From positions 4,402,001 through 4,466,000 of the forward strand of contig NZ_CP043568.1 in the NCBI RefSeq assembly GCF_014076415.1: a DNA stretch of 64,000 bases, written 5' to 3'. The notes beneath the pieces are model-generated. The model did not search any database. It was not told the origin of the DNA and saw only the letters and a program-made list of their open reading frames with translations. The position numbers were made by a program, and so were the translations under genes. Of this stretch, positions 49,595-58,523 are shown piece after piece; the stretch's first letter is position 1; each line of letters begins with the position of its first letter. The stretch is from Comamonas testosteroni (GTDB lineage: Bacteria > Pseudomonadota > Gammaproteobacteria > Burkholderiales > Burkholderiaceae_C).

Positions 49595-50734
49595 ATGACT
49601 GATTTAAGTCTTCAACTGCAGCAGGCCGCAAGCCAACTACCAGTTTCAAGTTATTTCGACGAAGCGCTGTTCCAGCGCGAGTTGGAAACGATTTTCAAGC
49701 GCGGCCCGCGCTACGTGGGCCACCAGCTGGCCGTTCCCGAGATAGGCGACTACTACGCCCTGCCTCAGGAAAAAGAGGGGCGAGCGCTGGTACGCAATGC
49801 CAAAGGCGAGATCGAGCTGATCTCCAACGTCTGCCGTCACCGCCAGGCCGTGATGCTCAAGGGTCGCGGCAATCTGCTGTCCGAAGGCAAGAGCCATGCC
49901 GGCGGCAACATCGTCTGCCCGCTGCACCGCTGGACCTACAGCACCAGCGGCGAGCTGCTGGGCGCCCCGCATTTCAGCCACGACCCCTGCCTGAACCTCA
50001 ACAACTACCCGCTGCGCGAGTGGAACGGACTGCTGTTCGAGGACAACGGCCGCGACATCGAGGCCGATCTGGCCGGCATGAAGCTGCGCGAGCAGCTCCG
50101 GTTCGACGGCTTTGTGCTCGACCATGTCGAGATGCACGAGTGCAACTACAACTGGAAGACCTTTATCGAGGTCTATCTGGAGGACTATCACGTCGGCCCC
50201 TTCCACCCCGGTCTGGGCAACTTCGTCACCTGCGACGATCTGAAGTGGGAATTCGCCAGCGAGTACTCGGTGCAGACCGTGGGCGTGGCTCCGAGCTTCG
50301 GCAACCCGGGCTCGGACATCTACAAGAAGTGGCACGAGGTGCTGCTGGCCTACCGCAACGGCGAGCTGCCCGATCGCGGCGCCATCTGGCTGACCTACTA
50401 CCCGCACATCATGGTGGAGTGGTATCCGCATGTGCTGACCGTCTCGACACTGCACCCGCTGGCCGTGGACAGGACGCTGAACGTGGTGGAGTTCTTCTAC
50501 CCCGAGGAAATCGCCGCCTTCGAGCCCGAGTTCGTGCAGGCCCAGAAGGCCGCCTACATGGAAACCTGCATCGAGGACGACGAGATCGCCGAACGCATGG
50601 ACGGTGGCCGCAAGGCCCTGTATGAACGCGGCGACAACGAGGTCGGCCCCTATCAGAGCCCCATGGAAGACGGCATGCAACATTTCCATGAGTGGTATCG
50701 CCGCATCATGGGTGACAGCGTTCCCCAACGCTGA
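49595..50734 (+). CDS. Rieske-type aromatic ring-hydroxylating oxygenase alpha subunit
   Basis: 379 residues. Rieske [2Fe-2S] ligands Cys80 and His82 (NVCRHRQAVML) and Cys108 and His111 (CPLHRWTYS). Mononuclear iron site His199 and His204 in LEDYHVGPFHPGLG, followed by the catalytic domain with an Asp/Glu ligand expected downstream. Related enzymes include oxygenases and demethylases; the substrate is unknown, and no reductase or ferredoxin gene is adjacent. It has a 434-base upstream gap and ends at a hairpin terminator. It is divergent from xseB. Confidence 0.9.
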   Translation: MTDLSLQLQQAASQLPVSSYFDEALFQRELETIFKRGPRYVGHQLAVPEIGDYYALPQEKEGRALVRNAKGEIELISNVCRHRQAVMLKGRGNLLSEGKSHAGGNIVCPLHRWTYSTSGELLGAPHFSHDPCLNLNNYPLREWNGLLFEDNGRDIEADLAGMKLREQLRFDGFVLDHVEMHECNYNWKTFIEVYLEDYHVGPFHPGLGNFVTCDDLKWEFASEYSVQTVGVAPSFGNPGSDIYKKWHEVLLAYRNGELPDRGAIWLTYYPHIMVEWYPHVLTVSTLHPLAVDRTLNVVEFFYPEEIAAFEPEFVQAQKAAYMETCIEDDEIAERMDGGRKALYERGDNEVGPYQSPMEDGMQHFHEWYRRIMGDSVPQR

Positions 50735-50754
50735 ATGAGGTAAACCTCAAGACT

Positions 50755-50797
50755 GATAGCTGCTATCGCTTACCCCATAAGCACAGCAGCTATTTTT
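50755..50797 (+). terminator. Repeat-derived terminator of the Rieske gene
   Basis: ATAGCTGCT pairs with AGCAGCTAT, enclosing a second stem GCTT / AAGC, and is followed by T6. The sequence belongs to the TAGCTGCTAGCG repeat family also seen at 47889 and 54532, so a repeat element serves as terminator here. Confidence 0.82.
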
Positions 50798-50817
50798 TAT
50801 GCTGAATTGAGTGAGAT

Positions 50818-51732
50818 ATGCAAGCCCTGTGGATGGTGTTGGCCGCGTTGATTTTTGCGGTCATGAGTGTGTGTGTGAAGTTTGCCTCCCAGGACTTCAA
50901 TGCGGCGGAGATCGTGTTCTACCGCGGTCTGGTCAGCATGGCGCTGCTGATCTGGCTGGCCAGGCGCAGCGGCGTGACGCTGACCACCCAGTACTCGCGC
51001 GAGCATGCCTGGCGCAGCTTTGTCGGCGTGATCTCCATGGGTGCCTGGTTCTACGCCATCGGCCATCTGCCGCTGGCCACGGCCACCACGCTGAACTCCA
51101 TGAGCAGCATCTGGATGGCGGTGTTTCTCATCGCACAGGGCCTGTGGATGCGCCATACCCTTCGCAAATCCTATGCGGCCGAGCCCGAAACCCGCCGCGC
51201 CATTCCGCCCTTCCCCTGGGGCCTGGTGTCCACGGTGGTGGCGGGTTTTGTCGGCGTGCTGCTGGTGCTGCGCCCGACCAGTGCCCCGGCCAGCGAATGG
51301 GTGGCTGCGCTCGGCGGCCTGTTTGGCGGCATGTTTGCGGCCATGGCATATATGCAGGTGACCACGCTGTCGCGCCTGGGTGAGCCTGAAACCCGCGTGG
51401 TGTTCTATTTCTCGGTGGGCTCGGCCGTTGCCGGCGGCATCACCATGCTGTTCACCGGCATCTCGCCCTTCCCCGGCTGGAGCGCGCTGTGGCTGGTGCC
51501 CGTGGGCGTGCTGGCCGCCGTGGCCCAGGTCTGCATGACCAAGGCCTATGCCTCGGCCGGCAGCAAGACCAACACCCTGGTCGTCGCCAATCTGCAGTAC
51601 TCTGGCATTGTGTTTGCCGCCCTGCTCAGCCTGGTGCTGTTCGGCGAGAGCATCCCCCTGATCGGCTGGGGAGGCATCGCGCTCATCGTCGCCAGCGGAG
51701 CCGCAGCAACCGCCTTGCGCTCCAGGGGCTAG
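50818..51732 (+). CDS. EamA/DMT-family membrane transporter
   Basis: 304 residues with about ten membrane helices in two EamA repeats (first: LWMVLAALIFAVMSVCVKFA; second: FGGMFAAMAYMQVTTLSRLG to IGWGGIALIVASGAAATAL). It belongs to the drug/metabolite transporter superfamily; the exported metabolite is not predictable. ATG 50818 is preceded by GAGTGAG. It is immediately downstream of the Rieske gene's terminator. Confidence 0.88.
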   Translation: MQALWMVLAALIFAVMSVCVKFASQDFNAAEIVFYRGLVSMALLIWLARRSGVTLTTQYSREHAWRSFVGVISMGAWFYAIGHLPLATATTLNSMSSIWMAVFLIAQGLWMRHTLRKSYAAEPETRRAIPPFPWGLVSTVVAGFVGVLLVLRPTSAPASEWVAALGGLFGGMFAAMAYMQVTTLSRLGEPETRVVFYFSVGSAVAGGITMLFTGISPFPGWSALWLVPVGVLAAVAQVCMTKAYASAGSKTNTLVVANLQYSGIVFAALLSLVLFGESIPLIGWGGIALIVASGAAATALRSRG

Positions 51733-51939
51733 CCCGTGCCAGCGGTGCCTGGCGCCTTCGCCATGCACGTGAGCAGCCCCAGCCTGCCGCGCAGTCCACG
51801 CCGGATCTGCGCGGCTTGCCATATCCAAACAATGAAGCGGCGGGGCTCGGGCGCTACGGCCCGATCGCATAATGGTCTGCATGCCGCAAGACTGCACGCC
51901 ATGCCGTCTGCAGCCGTTCAATCTTTGGAGCAGCAAGCC

Positions 51940-52851
51940 ATGAACCACTCGACGTCCGAGCACTACAACACCCTGATTTCCGTCGAACAGCTGGCCCGGC
52001 TCAAGGCCAGCGGCAAGCCCTTGATGGTGTTTGACTGCAGCTTTGACCTCATGAATCCGCCCGCCGGCCGCGAGCAGTATCTGCAGGTCCATATCGATGG
52101 CGCCCTGTTCGCCGATCTGGACAAAGACCTCAGCGCACCCCACGGAGCCCCCGGCGAAGACGGCCAGGTTGCCACCAGCGTGCAGTCGGCCTCCGGTGGC
52201 CGCCACCCCCTGCCCACGCGCGAGCGCTTTTCCGCCTGGCTGTCGTCCATAGGCTTTGCCAACAATATGCAGGCCGTGGTCTATGACCGCAACGCTGCCA
52301 ATTACTGCGGCCGCCTGTGGTGGATGCTGCGCTGGGCGGGCCACGATGCCGTGGCGGTGCTTGATGGAGGACTGCAGGCCTGGCAGGCGGCCGGCCAGGC
52401 GGTGGGCAGCGGGGAAGAGCCCGGCCATTTCCAGTCCAACTTTGAACTGGGCCAGCCGCTGGAGACGCTCAAGACCGTAGATCAGGTCGAGGCCGATCTG
52501 GGTCAGGCCACCCAGACCCTCATCGACGCCCGGGCCCCGGCCCGCTACCGCGGCGAGGTAGAGCCCCTGGACCCCGTGGCAGGCCATATTCCGGGTGCGC
52601 TGAATCGCCCGTTCAGCAGCAATATCGCCGCCGACGGACGCTTCAAGCCCGCAGCGCTGCTCAAGGCCGAGTTTGACCAGTTGCTGGCCGGACGCGATCC
52701 CTCCAGCGTGGTGCACCAGTGCGGCAGCGGCGTCAGCGCCACCCCCAATGTGCTGGCCATGCGCATTGCCGGCTTTGCGCCCACGGCCTTGTTTGCCGGC
52801 AGCTGGAGCGAGTGGTGCAGCCAGCCTTCGCGGCCGGCCGAGCGGGGCTGA
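51940..52851 (+). CDS. sseA: Sulfurtransferase, thiosulfate/3-mercaptopyruvate type
   Basis: 303 residues with two rhodanese domains. The first, inactive domain contains MVFDCSFDLMNPPAGREQYL and VVYDRNAANYCGRLWWML; the second ends in the active loop VVHQCGSGVSATPN, with catalytic Cys followed by GSGVSA, close to the CG[ST]GVT pattern of 3-mercaptopyruvate sulfurtransferases. It moves sulfane sulfur to cyanide or thiols. The start at 51940 has GGAG 11 bases upstream; ATG 51901 is in frame. The sseA assignment is moderate because the loop also fits thiosulfate sulfurtransferases. Confidence 0.86.
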   Translation: MNHSTSEHYNTLISVEQLARLKASGKPLMVFDCSFDLMNPPAGREQYLQVHIDGALFADLDKDLSAPHGAPGEDGQVATSVQSASGGRHPLPTRERFSAWLSSIGFANNMQAVVYDRNAANYCGRLWWMLRWAGHDAVAVLDGGLQAWQAAGQAVGSGEEPGHFQSNFELGQPLETLKTVDQVEADLGQATQTLIDARAPARYRGEVEPLDPVAGHIPGALNRPFSSNIAADGRFKPAALLKAEFDQLLAGRDPSSVVHQCGSGVSATPNVLAMRIAGFAPTALFAGSWSEWCSQPSRPAERG

Positions 52852-52980
52852 ACCTGTCGCATGCCGGTGTCGCGTCAGGCACCGGCCTCGAACTGACATG
52901 CCCGCACACCGCGCTTGCCGGCTTCACTCCCTGGGCCACGGACAGAGCTCACGGTGATCACGGCAGACAGGCGCAAACTC

Positions 52981-53005
52981 GGTGCGGTGCGGTGCGGTGC
53001 GGTGC
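52981..53005 (+). repeat. Tandem pentanucleotide repeat GGTGC x5
   Basis: Five perfect copies of GGTGC in a row. A copy-number change by slippage is possible; the tract lies ~490 bases upstream of flhD. Confidence 0.9.
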
Positions 53006-53019
53006 GCTTGATCAGCGCC

Positions 53020-53049
53020 AAGCCAGGCCAGACCAAGCCAGACCAAGCC
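53020..53049 (+). repeat. Period-10 repeat AGACCAAGCC
   Basis: Two perfect copies of AGACCAAGCC (53030-53049) preceded by a degenerate third copy (53020-53029). It lies just after the pentanucleotide tract. Confidence 0.85.
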
Positions 53050-53138
53050 CACTCCTTCTCGGTGCTCCGGGCCTTGGCGCAATGGCCAAGGCCCATGTCC
53101 GCACTCGCATGTCGATGCAGCCTGGCTGCCCGAATTCG

Positions 53139-53173
53139 GGCCGCTATCACAGGCAATCCCAGCGGCCTTTTTT
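53139..53173 (+). terminator. Intrinsic terminator in the sseA-flhD gap
   Basis: Stem GGCCGCT / AGCGGCC (7 bp, 15-base loop) followed by T6. It is about 290 bases after the sulfurtransferase stop codon, so it ends either a long 3' UTR or a separate short transcript. Confidence 0.75.
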
Positions 53174-53402
53174 CATAGGCGATCAGATACCGAATAAAAA
53201 GCCGCCTATTTGCTCGTTTGTCATCTTCCGGACAGATTCACAATACATGCACCAGTGGAATCCGGCCTGACGCAATGTCAGCCCCCACCCGGCACTCCAA
53301 GTCATCCCGAAAGACGGCAAGGCAGTAAGGGAAATCCTACATGCCTGCCTGTGAAACCAGACCGGCGATACCGACGCTCCCCGACTTCAGTTCGATCAGG
53401 GC

Positions 53403-53423
53403 TTGAAACACAATTCATTTCAA
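53403..53423 (+). promoter_or_regulatory. Inverted repeat upstream of flhD
   Basis: TTGAAA and TTTCAA separated by 9 bases form a perfect inverted repeat about 75 bases before the flhD start. It could be an operator; no known regulator consensus is recognised. Confidence 0.35.
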
Positions 53424-53495
53424 CAGATCGAAACACTTTTAACGTCTTGTTTGTGTGCGCCGTGACGGTCTGTCGAGATTGAAAGGACTGGACCC

Positions 53496-53822
53496 ATGAA
53501 CAACGAACAACTGCTTGCCGAGATCCGCGAAGCCAACCTCACCTATCTGATGCTGGCCCAGACCCTGATCCGCCAGGACAAGGCCGAGGCTGTGTTCCGT
53601 CTGGGTCTGAACGAAGAGTCCTGCGACCTGCTGGGCTCGCTGTCTTCGGCCCAGGTGCTCAAGCTGGCATCGCGCAACACCTTGCTCGCCAGCTTCCGCG
53701 CCGACGACGAAATGGTCTGGAGCCTGCTGACCAACCACAGCAGCAACAAGATCGGCAACGCCGCCACCAATACGCTGCACGCCAACATCCTGATGGCCAG
53801 CCGTGTCTCCGAAGTGCTCTGA
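53496..53822 (+). CDS. flhD: Flagellar transcriptional regulator FlhD
   Basis: 108 residues. With FlhC it forms the FlhD4C2 activator of class II flagellar genes. The family pattern is visible: EQLLAEIREANLTYLMLAQT, RQDKAEAVFRLGLNEESCDL and LGSLSSAQVLKLAS, then the C-terminal DNA-contacting helices. ATG 53496 is preceded by AAAGGA. It is followed after 38 bases by flhC. Confidence 0.95.
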   Translation: MNNEQLLAEIREANLTYLMLAQTLIRQDKAEAVFRLGLNEESCDLLGSLSSAQVLKLASRNTLLASFRADDEMVWSLLTNHSSNKIGNAATNTLHANILMASRVSEVL

Positions 53823-53860
53823 GCACCCGCTAGCGACTACCTGGTTTTAAGGAGAGATTG

Positions 53861-54412
53861 ATGCCCGCCGCCAAGACTGCCACCAAAAGCGTTCTGAACG
53901 AATCCAAGCAAATCGAGCGCGCCGCCATGCTCATCGAGATGGGTGCCCGCATGCAGGTGCTGGAGTCCGAGACCACGCTGTCTTATGAACGCCTGATCCG
54001 GCTGTACAAGGAAATCTCGGGCAAGTCTCCCTCCAAGGGCCAGCTGCCGTTTTCCACGGACTGGTTTCTGACCTGGCAGGAAAACATCCACAGCTCGCTG
54101 TTTCTCAATATCTACGAATACCTGTCCAAGGGCGTGGAGCTGGACTCGGCCGAGCAGCTGACCAAGGCCTATCGCCTCTATACCGAACAGATTCAGGCTG
54201 CCGAACTCGAGGTGCTGCTGTCCTTTACCCGCGCCTGGCGCCTGGTGAAGTTTGTCGATGCACAGATGCTGACGCGCACCCAGTGCTCGGTCTGCAAGGG
54301 CCAGTTCGTGACCGAGCCTTACGAGAATGCGCGCCACTACCAGTGCGGCCTGTGCAATCCTCCCGCTCGCGCCGGCAAGAGCAAGGCCGCTGGGTCCTTG
54401 ATGCTTCACTGA
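53861..54412 (+). CDS. flhC: Flagellar transcriptional regulator FlhC
   Basis: 183 residues. The zinc site is formed by Cys142, Cys145, Cys162 and Cys165 (TQCSVCKGQF, YQCGLCNPP), as in E. coli FlhC. Core motifs AAMLIEMGARMQVLESETTL, YERLIRLYKEISGKSPSKGQ and LPFSTDWFLTW are present. The start at ATG 53861 has AAGGAGA 5 bases upstream; TTG 53858 is in frame. It is the second gene of the flhDC operon. No downstream motility genes (motA, cheA) are in the window. Confidence 0.95.
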   Translation: MPAAKTATKSVLNESKQIERAAMLIEMGARMQVLESETTLSYERLIRLYKEISGKSPSKGQLPFSTDWFLTWQENIHSSLFLNIYEYLSKGVELDSAEQLTKAYRLYTEQIQAAELEVLLSFTRAWRLVKFVDAQMLTRTQCSVCKGQFVTEPYENARHYQCGLCNPPARAGKSKAAGSLMLH

Positions 54413-54424
54413 GGGGCTGACTTC

Positions 54425-54510
54425 CCCTGAGCCGCTTTGCGGCTTCCCCCTGGGGGGGGCGGCCTCGCTGCGCGGCGGCGCTTGCTCGCTGCCTCCGCCT
54501 TGGAGCACGT
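54425..54510. repeat. GC-rich intergenic repeat-like segment
   Basis: A block with hairpin AGCCGC-TTT-GCGGCT, a run of G7 and nested GCGGCCTCGCTGCGCGGC palindromes, just after flhC. The style matches GC-rich intergenic repeats common in Comamonadaceae genomes and part of the coxM-coxD spacer. Family membership is judged by eye only. Confidence 0.5.
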
Positions 54511-54550
54511 CAGTTTTAAATAGCAACTTTCGTAGCTGCTAGCGCCATGC

Positions 54551-54590
54551 AAAAAAGGGTTTTGAGTACTTATATACCTCAAACCCTTTA
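54551..54590 (-). terminator. Intrinsic terminator of ppc
   Basis: On the minus strand AAAGGGTTTGAG pairs with CTCAAAACCCTTT (one bulge, about 11-base loop) and is followed by TTTTTT-GC. It lies ~50 bases after the ppc stop codon and may also serve flhC from the other side. Confidence 0.82.
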
Positions 54591-54626
54591 TTCATTATCG
54601 ATACCAGCTCCTGATTCAGGAGCTTG
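54576..54626 (+). repeat. 51-base element, copy 1 (3' of ppc)
   Basis: Starts ACCTCAAAC and ends AGCTCCTGATTCAGGAGCTTG, which contains the palindrome AGCTCCTGA-T-TCAGGAGCT. The element inside hemD at 58760-58810 has the same length, the same nine opening bases and 19 of 21 closing bases; the middle 21 bases differ. Confidence 0.65.
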
Positions 54627-54637
54627 CATTATCTGCC

Positions 54638-57487
54638 TCAACCCGTGTTGCGCACTCCGGCAGCAATGCCGTTGATGGACAGATGGATGCCGTTCTTGAC
54701 CCTGTCGTCGGTCTGTCCCGCACGCCAGCGGCGCACCAGCTCCACCTGCAGATGGTTGAGCGGATCGATATAGGGGAAGCGGTGGCGGATGGAGCGCGCC
54801 AGCGCCGAGTTGTGTTCCAGGCGCTGCTTGTCGCCCGTGATCTGGTTGAGCGCCTCCACCGTGCTCTGCCACTCGGCCTCGATGGCGCCGAAGATGCGGC
54901 GACGCAAGCGCGTGTCGGTCACCAGCTCGCTGTAGCGCGAGGCCAGGTTCAGGTCGCTCTTGGCCAGCACCATGTCCATATTCGAGAGCAAGGTGCGGAA
55001 GAACGGCCACTGGCGGTACATCTTCTGCAGCAGCGCCAGCTGCGCCTTGGCATCCTTGCCAGGACGGTGGATGAAGGCCTGGATCGCCGAACCGAAACCG
55101 TACCAGCCCGGCAGCGTCAGGCGGCACTGGCCCCAGCTGAAGCCCCAGGGAATGGCACGCAAGTCCTCGATGGCCTGGGTCGCCTTGCGCGATGCAGGGC
55201 GCGAGCCGATATTGAGTTCGGCGATCTCGCGAATCGGCGTGCTGCTGAAGAAGTAATTGGTAAAGCCCGGAGTCTCGTAGACCAGCGCGCGGTATGCCGC
55301 CATGCTGGCTTCGGACAGAAACGCCGCGGCCTCCAGAAAGGCCTTGGTCGCCGGCTTGGTCGGCTGCAGCAGCGTGGCCTCCAGCGTGGCGGCCACCAGG
55401 GTCTCCAGATTGCGGCGCCCGATCTCGGGGTTGGCATATTTGGAGGCGATGACCTCGCCCTGCTCGGTCAGACGGATCTGACCGCGCACCGTGCCCGGCG
55501 GCTGCGCCAGAATGGCCTGATAGCTGGGGCCGCCGCCACGTCCCACGGTGCCGCCGCGGCCATGGAACATGCGCAGCCGGATGCCGTAGTGGTCGGCCAG
55601 ATCGTCAAACAATTCGACCAGCGCAATCTCGGCCCGGTACAGCTCCCAGTTGCTGGTGAAGATGCCGCCGTCCTTGTTGCTGTCACTGTAGCCCAGCATG
55701 ATGTCCTGCTCGCCACCGCTTTTTCTGACCAGCTCGGCAATGCCGGGCAGTTGGTAGTAGCGGCGCATGATGGGCGCGGCATTGCGCAGATCCTCGATGG
55801 TCTCGAACAGCGGCACCACGATCAGGTCGCATTGCGCACCGTCCTGCAGGGTGCCGCGCAGCAGGCCCACTTCCTTTTGCAGCAGCAGCACCTCGAGCAG
55901 ATCGCTGACGGTCTCGGTGTGGCTGATGATGCAATGGCGAATCGCCTCGCTACCCAGGCGCTCGCGCAGGCGCTTGGCGGTCTCGAAGATGGCCAGCTCG
56001 CTGCGCGTGTGGTCGCCGTAGTCGCCGCCCATCACGCGCAGAGGGCGTGCGTCTTCGAGCAGACGCACCAGCAGCGCGCATTTGGCATCCTCCTCGAGAA
56101 GGCTGTAATCGAGCTCGACCTTGGCGACCGAGAGCAGCTCGCGCACCACTTCTTCGTGCTTGTCCGAGCTTTGGCGCAGGTCCACCGTGGACAGGTAGAA
56201 GCCGAAGACCCGCACCGCACGCATCAGCGGGCGCAGGCGCTGCGGCGCCAGGGCATCGCCGTGATAGCGCGACAGCGAGTCGTCGATGATCTGCAGATCG
56301 GCCAGAAAGGCGTCGGCCGATGCATAGGCATTCTGCGGCGCCACGGCGTGGCGTGCCGCCTCGCCGCCCGTCAGCTGCCTGAGCGTAGCGGCCAGCCGCG
56401 CATAGATGCCCGTCAGCGCCCGGCGATAGGGCTCATCGCTGCGGTGCACATTGTGGTCGGGCGAAGCATCGGCCAGTGCCTGCATCTCGGGCGTGATGTC
56501 CACCAGATTGGCCGACAGTGACAGCTCGCCGCCCAGATAGTGCACCTCGCGCAGATAGTGACGCAGTGCCACGTCGGCCTGGCGCGACAGGGCCAGCTCC
56601 AGACTATCGGCCGTCACAAAGGGGTTGCCGTCACGGTCGCCGCCAATCCATTGGCCCATGCGCAAAAAGCTCTGCTCGGGCAGCTTCTCGCCCAGTTCCT
56701 GCTCCAGCTGCTCGTAGATCTTGGGGATCTCCTGCAGGAACGTGGCCTCGTAATAGGACAGGGCGTTCTCGATCTCGTCGGCCACCGTCAGCTTGGAATG
56801 GCGCAGCAGCCGCGTCTGCCACAGCTGGGCCACGCAGGCTCGCAGCTGCGCCTCCACCCGCGTCAGCTCGCGCGGGGTCAGCGCGTCCTTGGCGCTGTTG
56901 TAGAGCTGGGCGCGCATCAGGATGTCGTCGCGCTCGGCCAGCAACTGTGCAATGCGACGCTCGGCCGTCAGAATGCTCTGGCGCTGCACCTCGGTGGGGT
57001 GGGCTGTCAGCACGGGCGAGATGAAACTCTTGGCCAGCGTGTCGACCACGGTGGCAGTCGAGATGCCCGCCCAGCGCAGGCGTGCCAGTGCCACCTCGAT
57101 GCTGCCTTCCTGCGTGTTGCCGGCACGCTCGTGCACGGCGCGGCGGCGGATGTGGTGGCGGTCTTCGGCCAGATTGGCCAGGTGCGAGAAATAGGTGAAG
57201 GCGCGAATCACGCTCACCGTCTGATCGCTGGAAAGGCCCTTGAGCAGCTTCTTGAGCGCCTTGTCGGCCGCTTCGTCGGCATCGCGCCGGAAGGCCACCG
57301 ATAGCTGGCGCACCTGCTCGACCAGCTCATAGGCCGGCCCGCCTTCCTGCTCGCGAATCACGTCGCCCAGAATGCGCCCCAGCAGCCGTATGTCCTCGAT
57401 CAGCGGCAAATCCTTGTCGGTCTTGCGCACCGGCTTGTCGCCATGTTTGTCTGTATGTGCGGCGCTCTTGGGGCGGGCGGAAGGCAT
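54638..57487 (-). CDS. ppc: Phosphoenolpyruvate carboxylase
   Basis: 949 residues. It carboxylates phosphoenolpyruvate to oxaloacetate, an anaplerotic step. Catalytic His region [26 protein letters not shown] stretch ([13 protein letters not shown]), and the mobile-loop motif [18 protein letters not shown] are all present. [19 protein letters not shown] and the C-terminal NTG required for activity are intact. ATG 57487 is preceded by AAGGAG. It is divergent from hemC with a 78-base gap and ends at a terminator. Confidence 0.97.
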   Translation of the reverse strand: MPSARPKSAAHTDKHGDKPVRKTDKDLPLIEDIRLLGRILGDVIREQEGGPAYELVEQVRQLSVAFRRDADEAADKALKKLLKGLSSDQTVSVIRAFTYFSHLANLAEDRHHIRRRAVHERAGNTQEGSIEVALARLRWAGISTATVVDTLAKSFISPVLTAHPTEVQRQSILTAERRIAQLLAERDDILMRAQLYNSAKDALTPRELTRVEAQLRACVAQLWQTRLLRHSKLTVADEIENALSYYEATFLQEIPKIYEQLEQELGEKLPEQSFLRMGQWIGGDRDGNPFVTADSLELALSRQADVALRHYLREVHYLGGELSLSANLVDITPEMQALADASPDHNVHRSDEPYRRALTGIYARLAATLRQLTGGEAARHAVAPQNAYASADAFLADLQIIDDSLSRYHGDALAPQRLRPLMRAVRVFGFYLSTVDLRQSSDKHEEVVRELLSVAKVELDYSLLEEDAKCALLVRLLEDARPLRVMGGDYGDHTRSELAIFETAKRLRERLGSEAIRHCIISHTETVSDLLEVLLLQKEVGLLRGTLQDGAQCDLIVVPLFETIEDLRNAAPIMRRYYQLPGIAELVRKSGGEQDIMLGYSDSNKDGGIFTSNWELYRAEIALVELFDDLADHYGIRLRMFHGRGGTVGRGGGPSYQAILAQPPGTVRGQIRLTEQGEVIASKYANPEIGRRNLETLVAATLEATLLQPTKPATKAFLEAAAFLSEASMAAYRALVYETPGFTNYFFSSTPIREIAELNIGSRPASRKATQAIEDLRAIPWGFSWGQCRLTLPGWYGFGSAIQAFIHRPGKDAKAQLALLQKMYRQWPFFRTLLSNMDMVLAKSDLNLASRYSELVTDTRLRRRIFGAIEAEWQSTVEALNQITGDKQRLEHNSALARSIRHRFPYIDPLNHLQVELVRRWRAGQTDDRVKNGIHLSINGIAAGVRNTG

Positions 57488-57565
57488 GAACTATTCTCCT
57501 TGGGCACGGTATAGGGCAACTTGCCATGCTAGCATTCCCCGTTACCCGCTTGAGACCGCGTCGTC

Positions 57566-58510
57566 ATGAAATTTTCTGCATCCTCACCCACATCTATCGT
57601 CATTGCCACACGTGAGAGCCAGCTGGCCATGTGGCAGGCCGAGCATGTGCAGGCGATCTTGCGCGGGCGCGGCCACAGCGTCGATCTGCTGGGGATGACG
57701 ACCAAGGGCGACCAGATTCTGGACCGAGCCCTGTCCAAGGTGGGTGGCAAGGGTCTGTTCGTCAAGGAGCTTGAAGTGGCTCTCGAGGAAGGCCGCGCCG
57801 ATCTGGCCGTGCATTCCTTGAAGGATGTGCCCATGGAGCTGCCCGAGGGCTTTGTGCTGGCCTGCGTGATGACGCGCGAAGACCCGCGCGACGCCTTTGT
57901 CTCCAACCGATATGCATCGCTGGACGAGCTGCCCCAGGGTGCCGTGGTCGGCACCTCCAGCCTGCGCCGCCAGGCCCTGCTGCAGGCGCTGCGCCCCGAC
58001 CTCAGGATCGAGGCCCTGCGCGGCAATGTCAACACCCGCCTGCGCAAGCTCGACGAAGGCCAGTACGACGCCATCGTGCTGGCAGCCGCCGGCCTGATGC
58101 GCCTGGAGATGAGCGAGCGCATCCGCGCCAGGTTCGAGCCGGCCCAGATGCTGCCCGCCGCCGGTCAGGGCGCATTGGGCATCGAGGTGCGCGCCGACCG
58201 TCAGGACATCATTGACGCCCTGGCTCCGCTGGCCCATATGCCCACCTGGCTGACCGTGACTGCCGAGCGCGCCGTCAGCCGCTGCATGGGCGGCAGCTGC
58301 TCCATGCCGCTGGCCGCCTACGGCCGCTTTGAAGGCGACACCCTGCACATGGATGCGGCCTGGGGCGATATGGAGGGCAGCAAGGGCCTGGTGCGCGTGC
58401 AGGCCAGCGCCAGCGTCACGGACTTTGCCAGCGCCAACGCTCTGGGCGAGCAACTGGCCGCGCAGCTGCAGGCTGCAGGGGCCGTGCCTGCGGCGCCCAG
58501 GCAGGACTGA
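57566..58510 (+). CDS. hemC: Hydroxymethylbilane synthase (porphobilinogen deaminase)
   Basis: 314 residues. It polymerises four porphobilinogen units to hydroxymethylbilane using a dipyrromethane cofactor on a Cys. Motifs: [18 protein letters not shown], the domain-1 segment [43 protein letters not shown], and the cofactor Cys in [14 protein letters not shown]. First gene of hemC-hemD-hemX-hemY; the hemD start follows 13 bases after the stop. Confidence 0.96.
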   Translation: MKFSASSPTSIVIATRESQLAMWQAEHVQAILRGRGHSVDLLGMTTKGDQILDRALSKVGGKGLFVKELEVALEEGRADLAVHSLKDVPMELPEGFVLACVMTREDPRDAFVSNRYASLDELPQGAVVGTSSLRRQALLQALRPDLRIEALRGNVNTRLRKLDEGQYDAIVLAAAGLMRLEMSERIRARFEPAQMLPAAGQGALGIEVRADRQDIIDALAPLAHMPTWLTVTAERAVSRCMGGSCSMPLAAYGRFEGDTLHMDAAWGDMEGSKGLVRVQASASVTDFASANALGEQLAAQLQAAGAVPAAPRQD

Positions 58511-58523
58511 GCCGCGCCTGCCC

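Larger units (their letters stand above)
52852..53495. other. Long intergenic region before flhDC
   Basis: 644 bases without a convincing gene. In order: a short GC hairpin (about 52863-52885), tandem repeats at 52981-53049, a terminator-like hairpin at 53139-53173, and an AT-rich stretch with inverted repeat at 53403-53423 before the flhD ribosome binding site. It presumably contains the flagellar master promoter and its operators. Confidence 0.6.
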
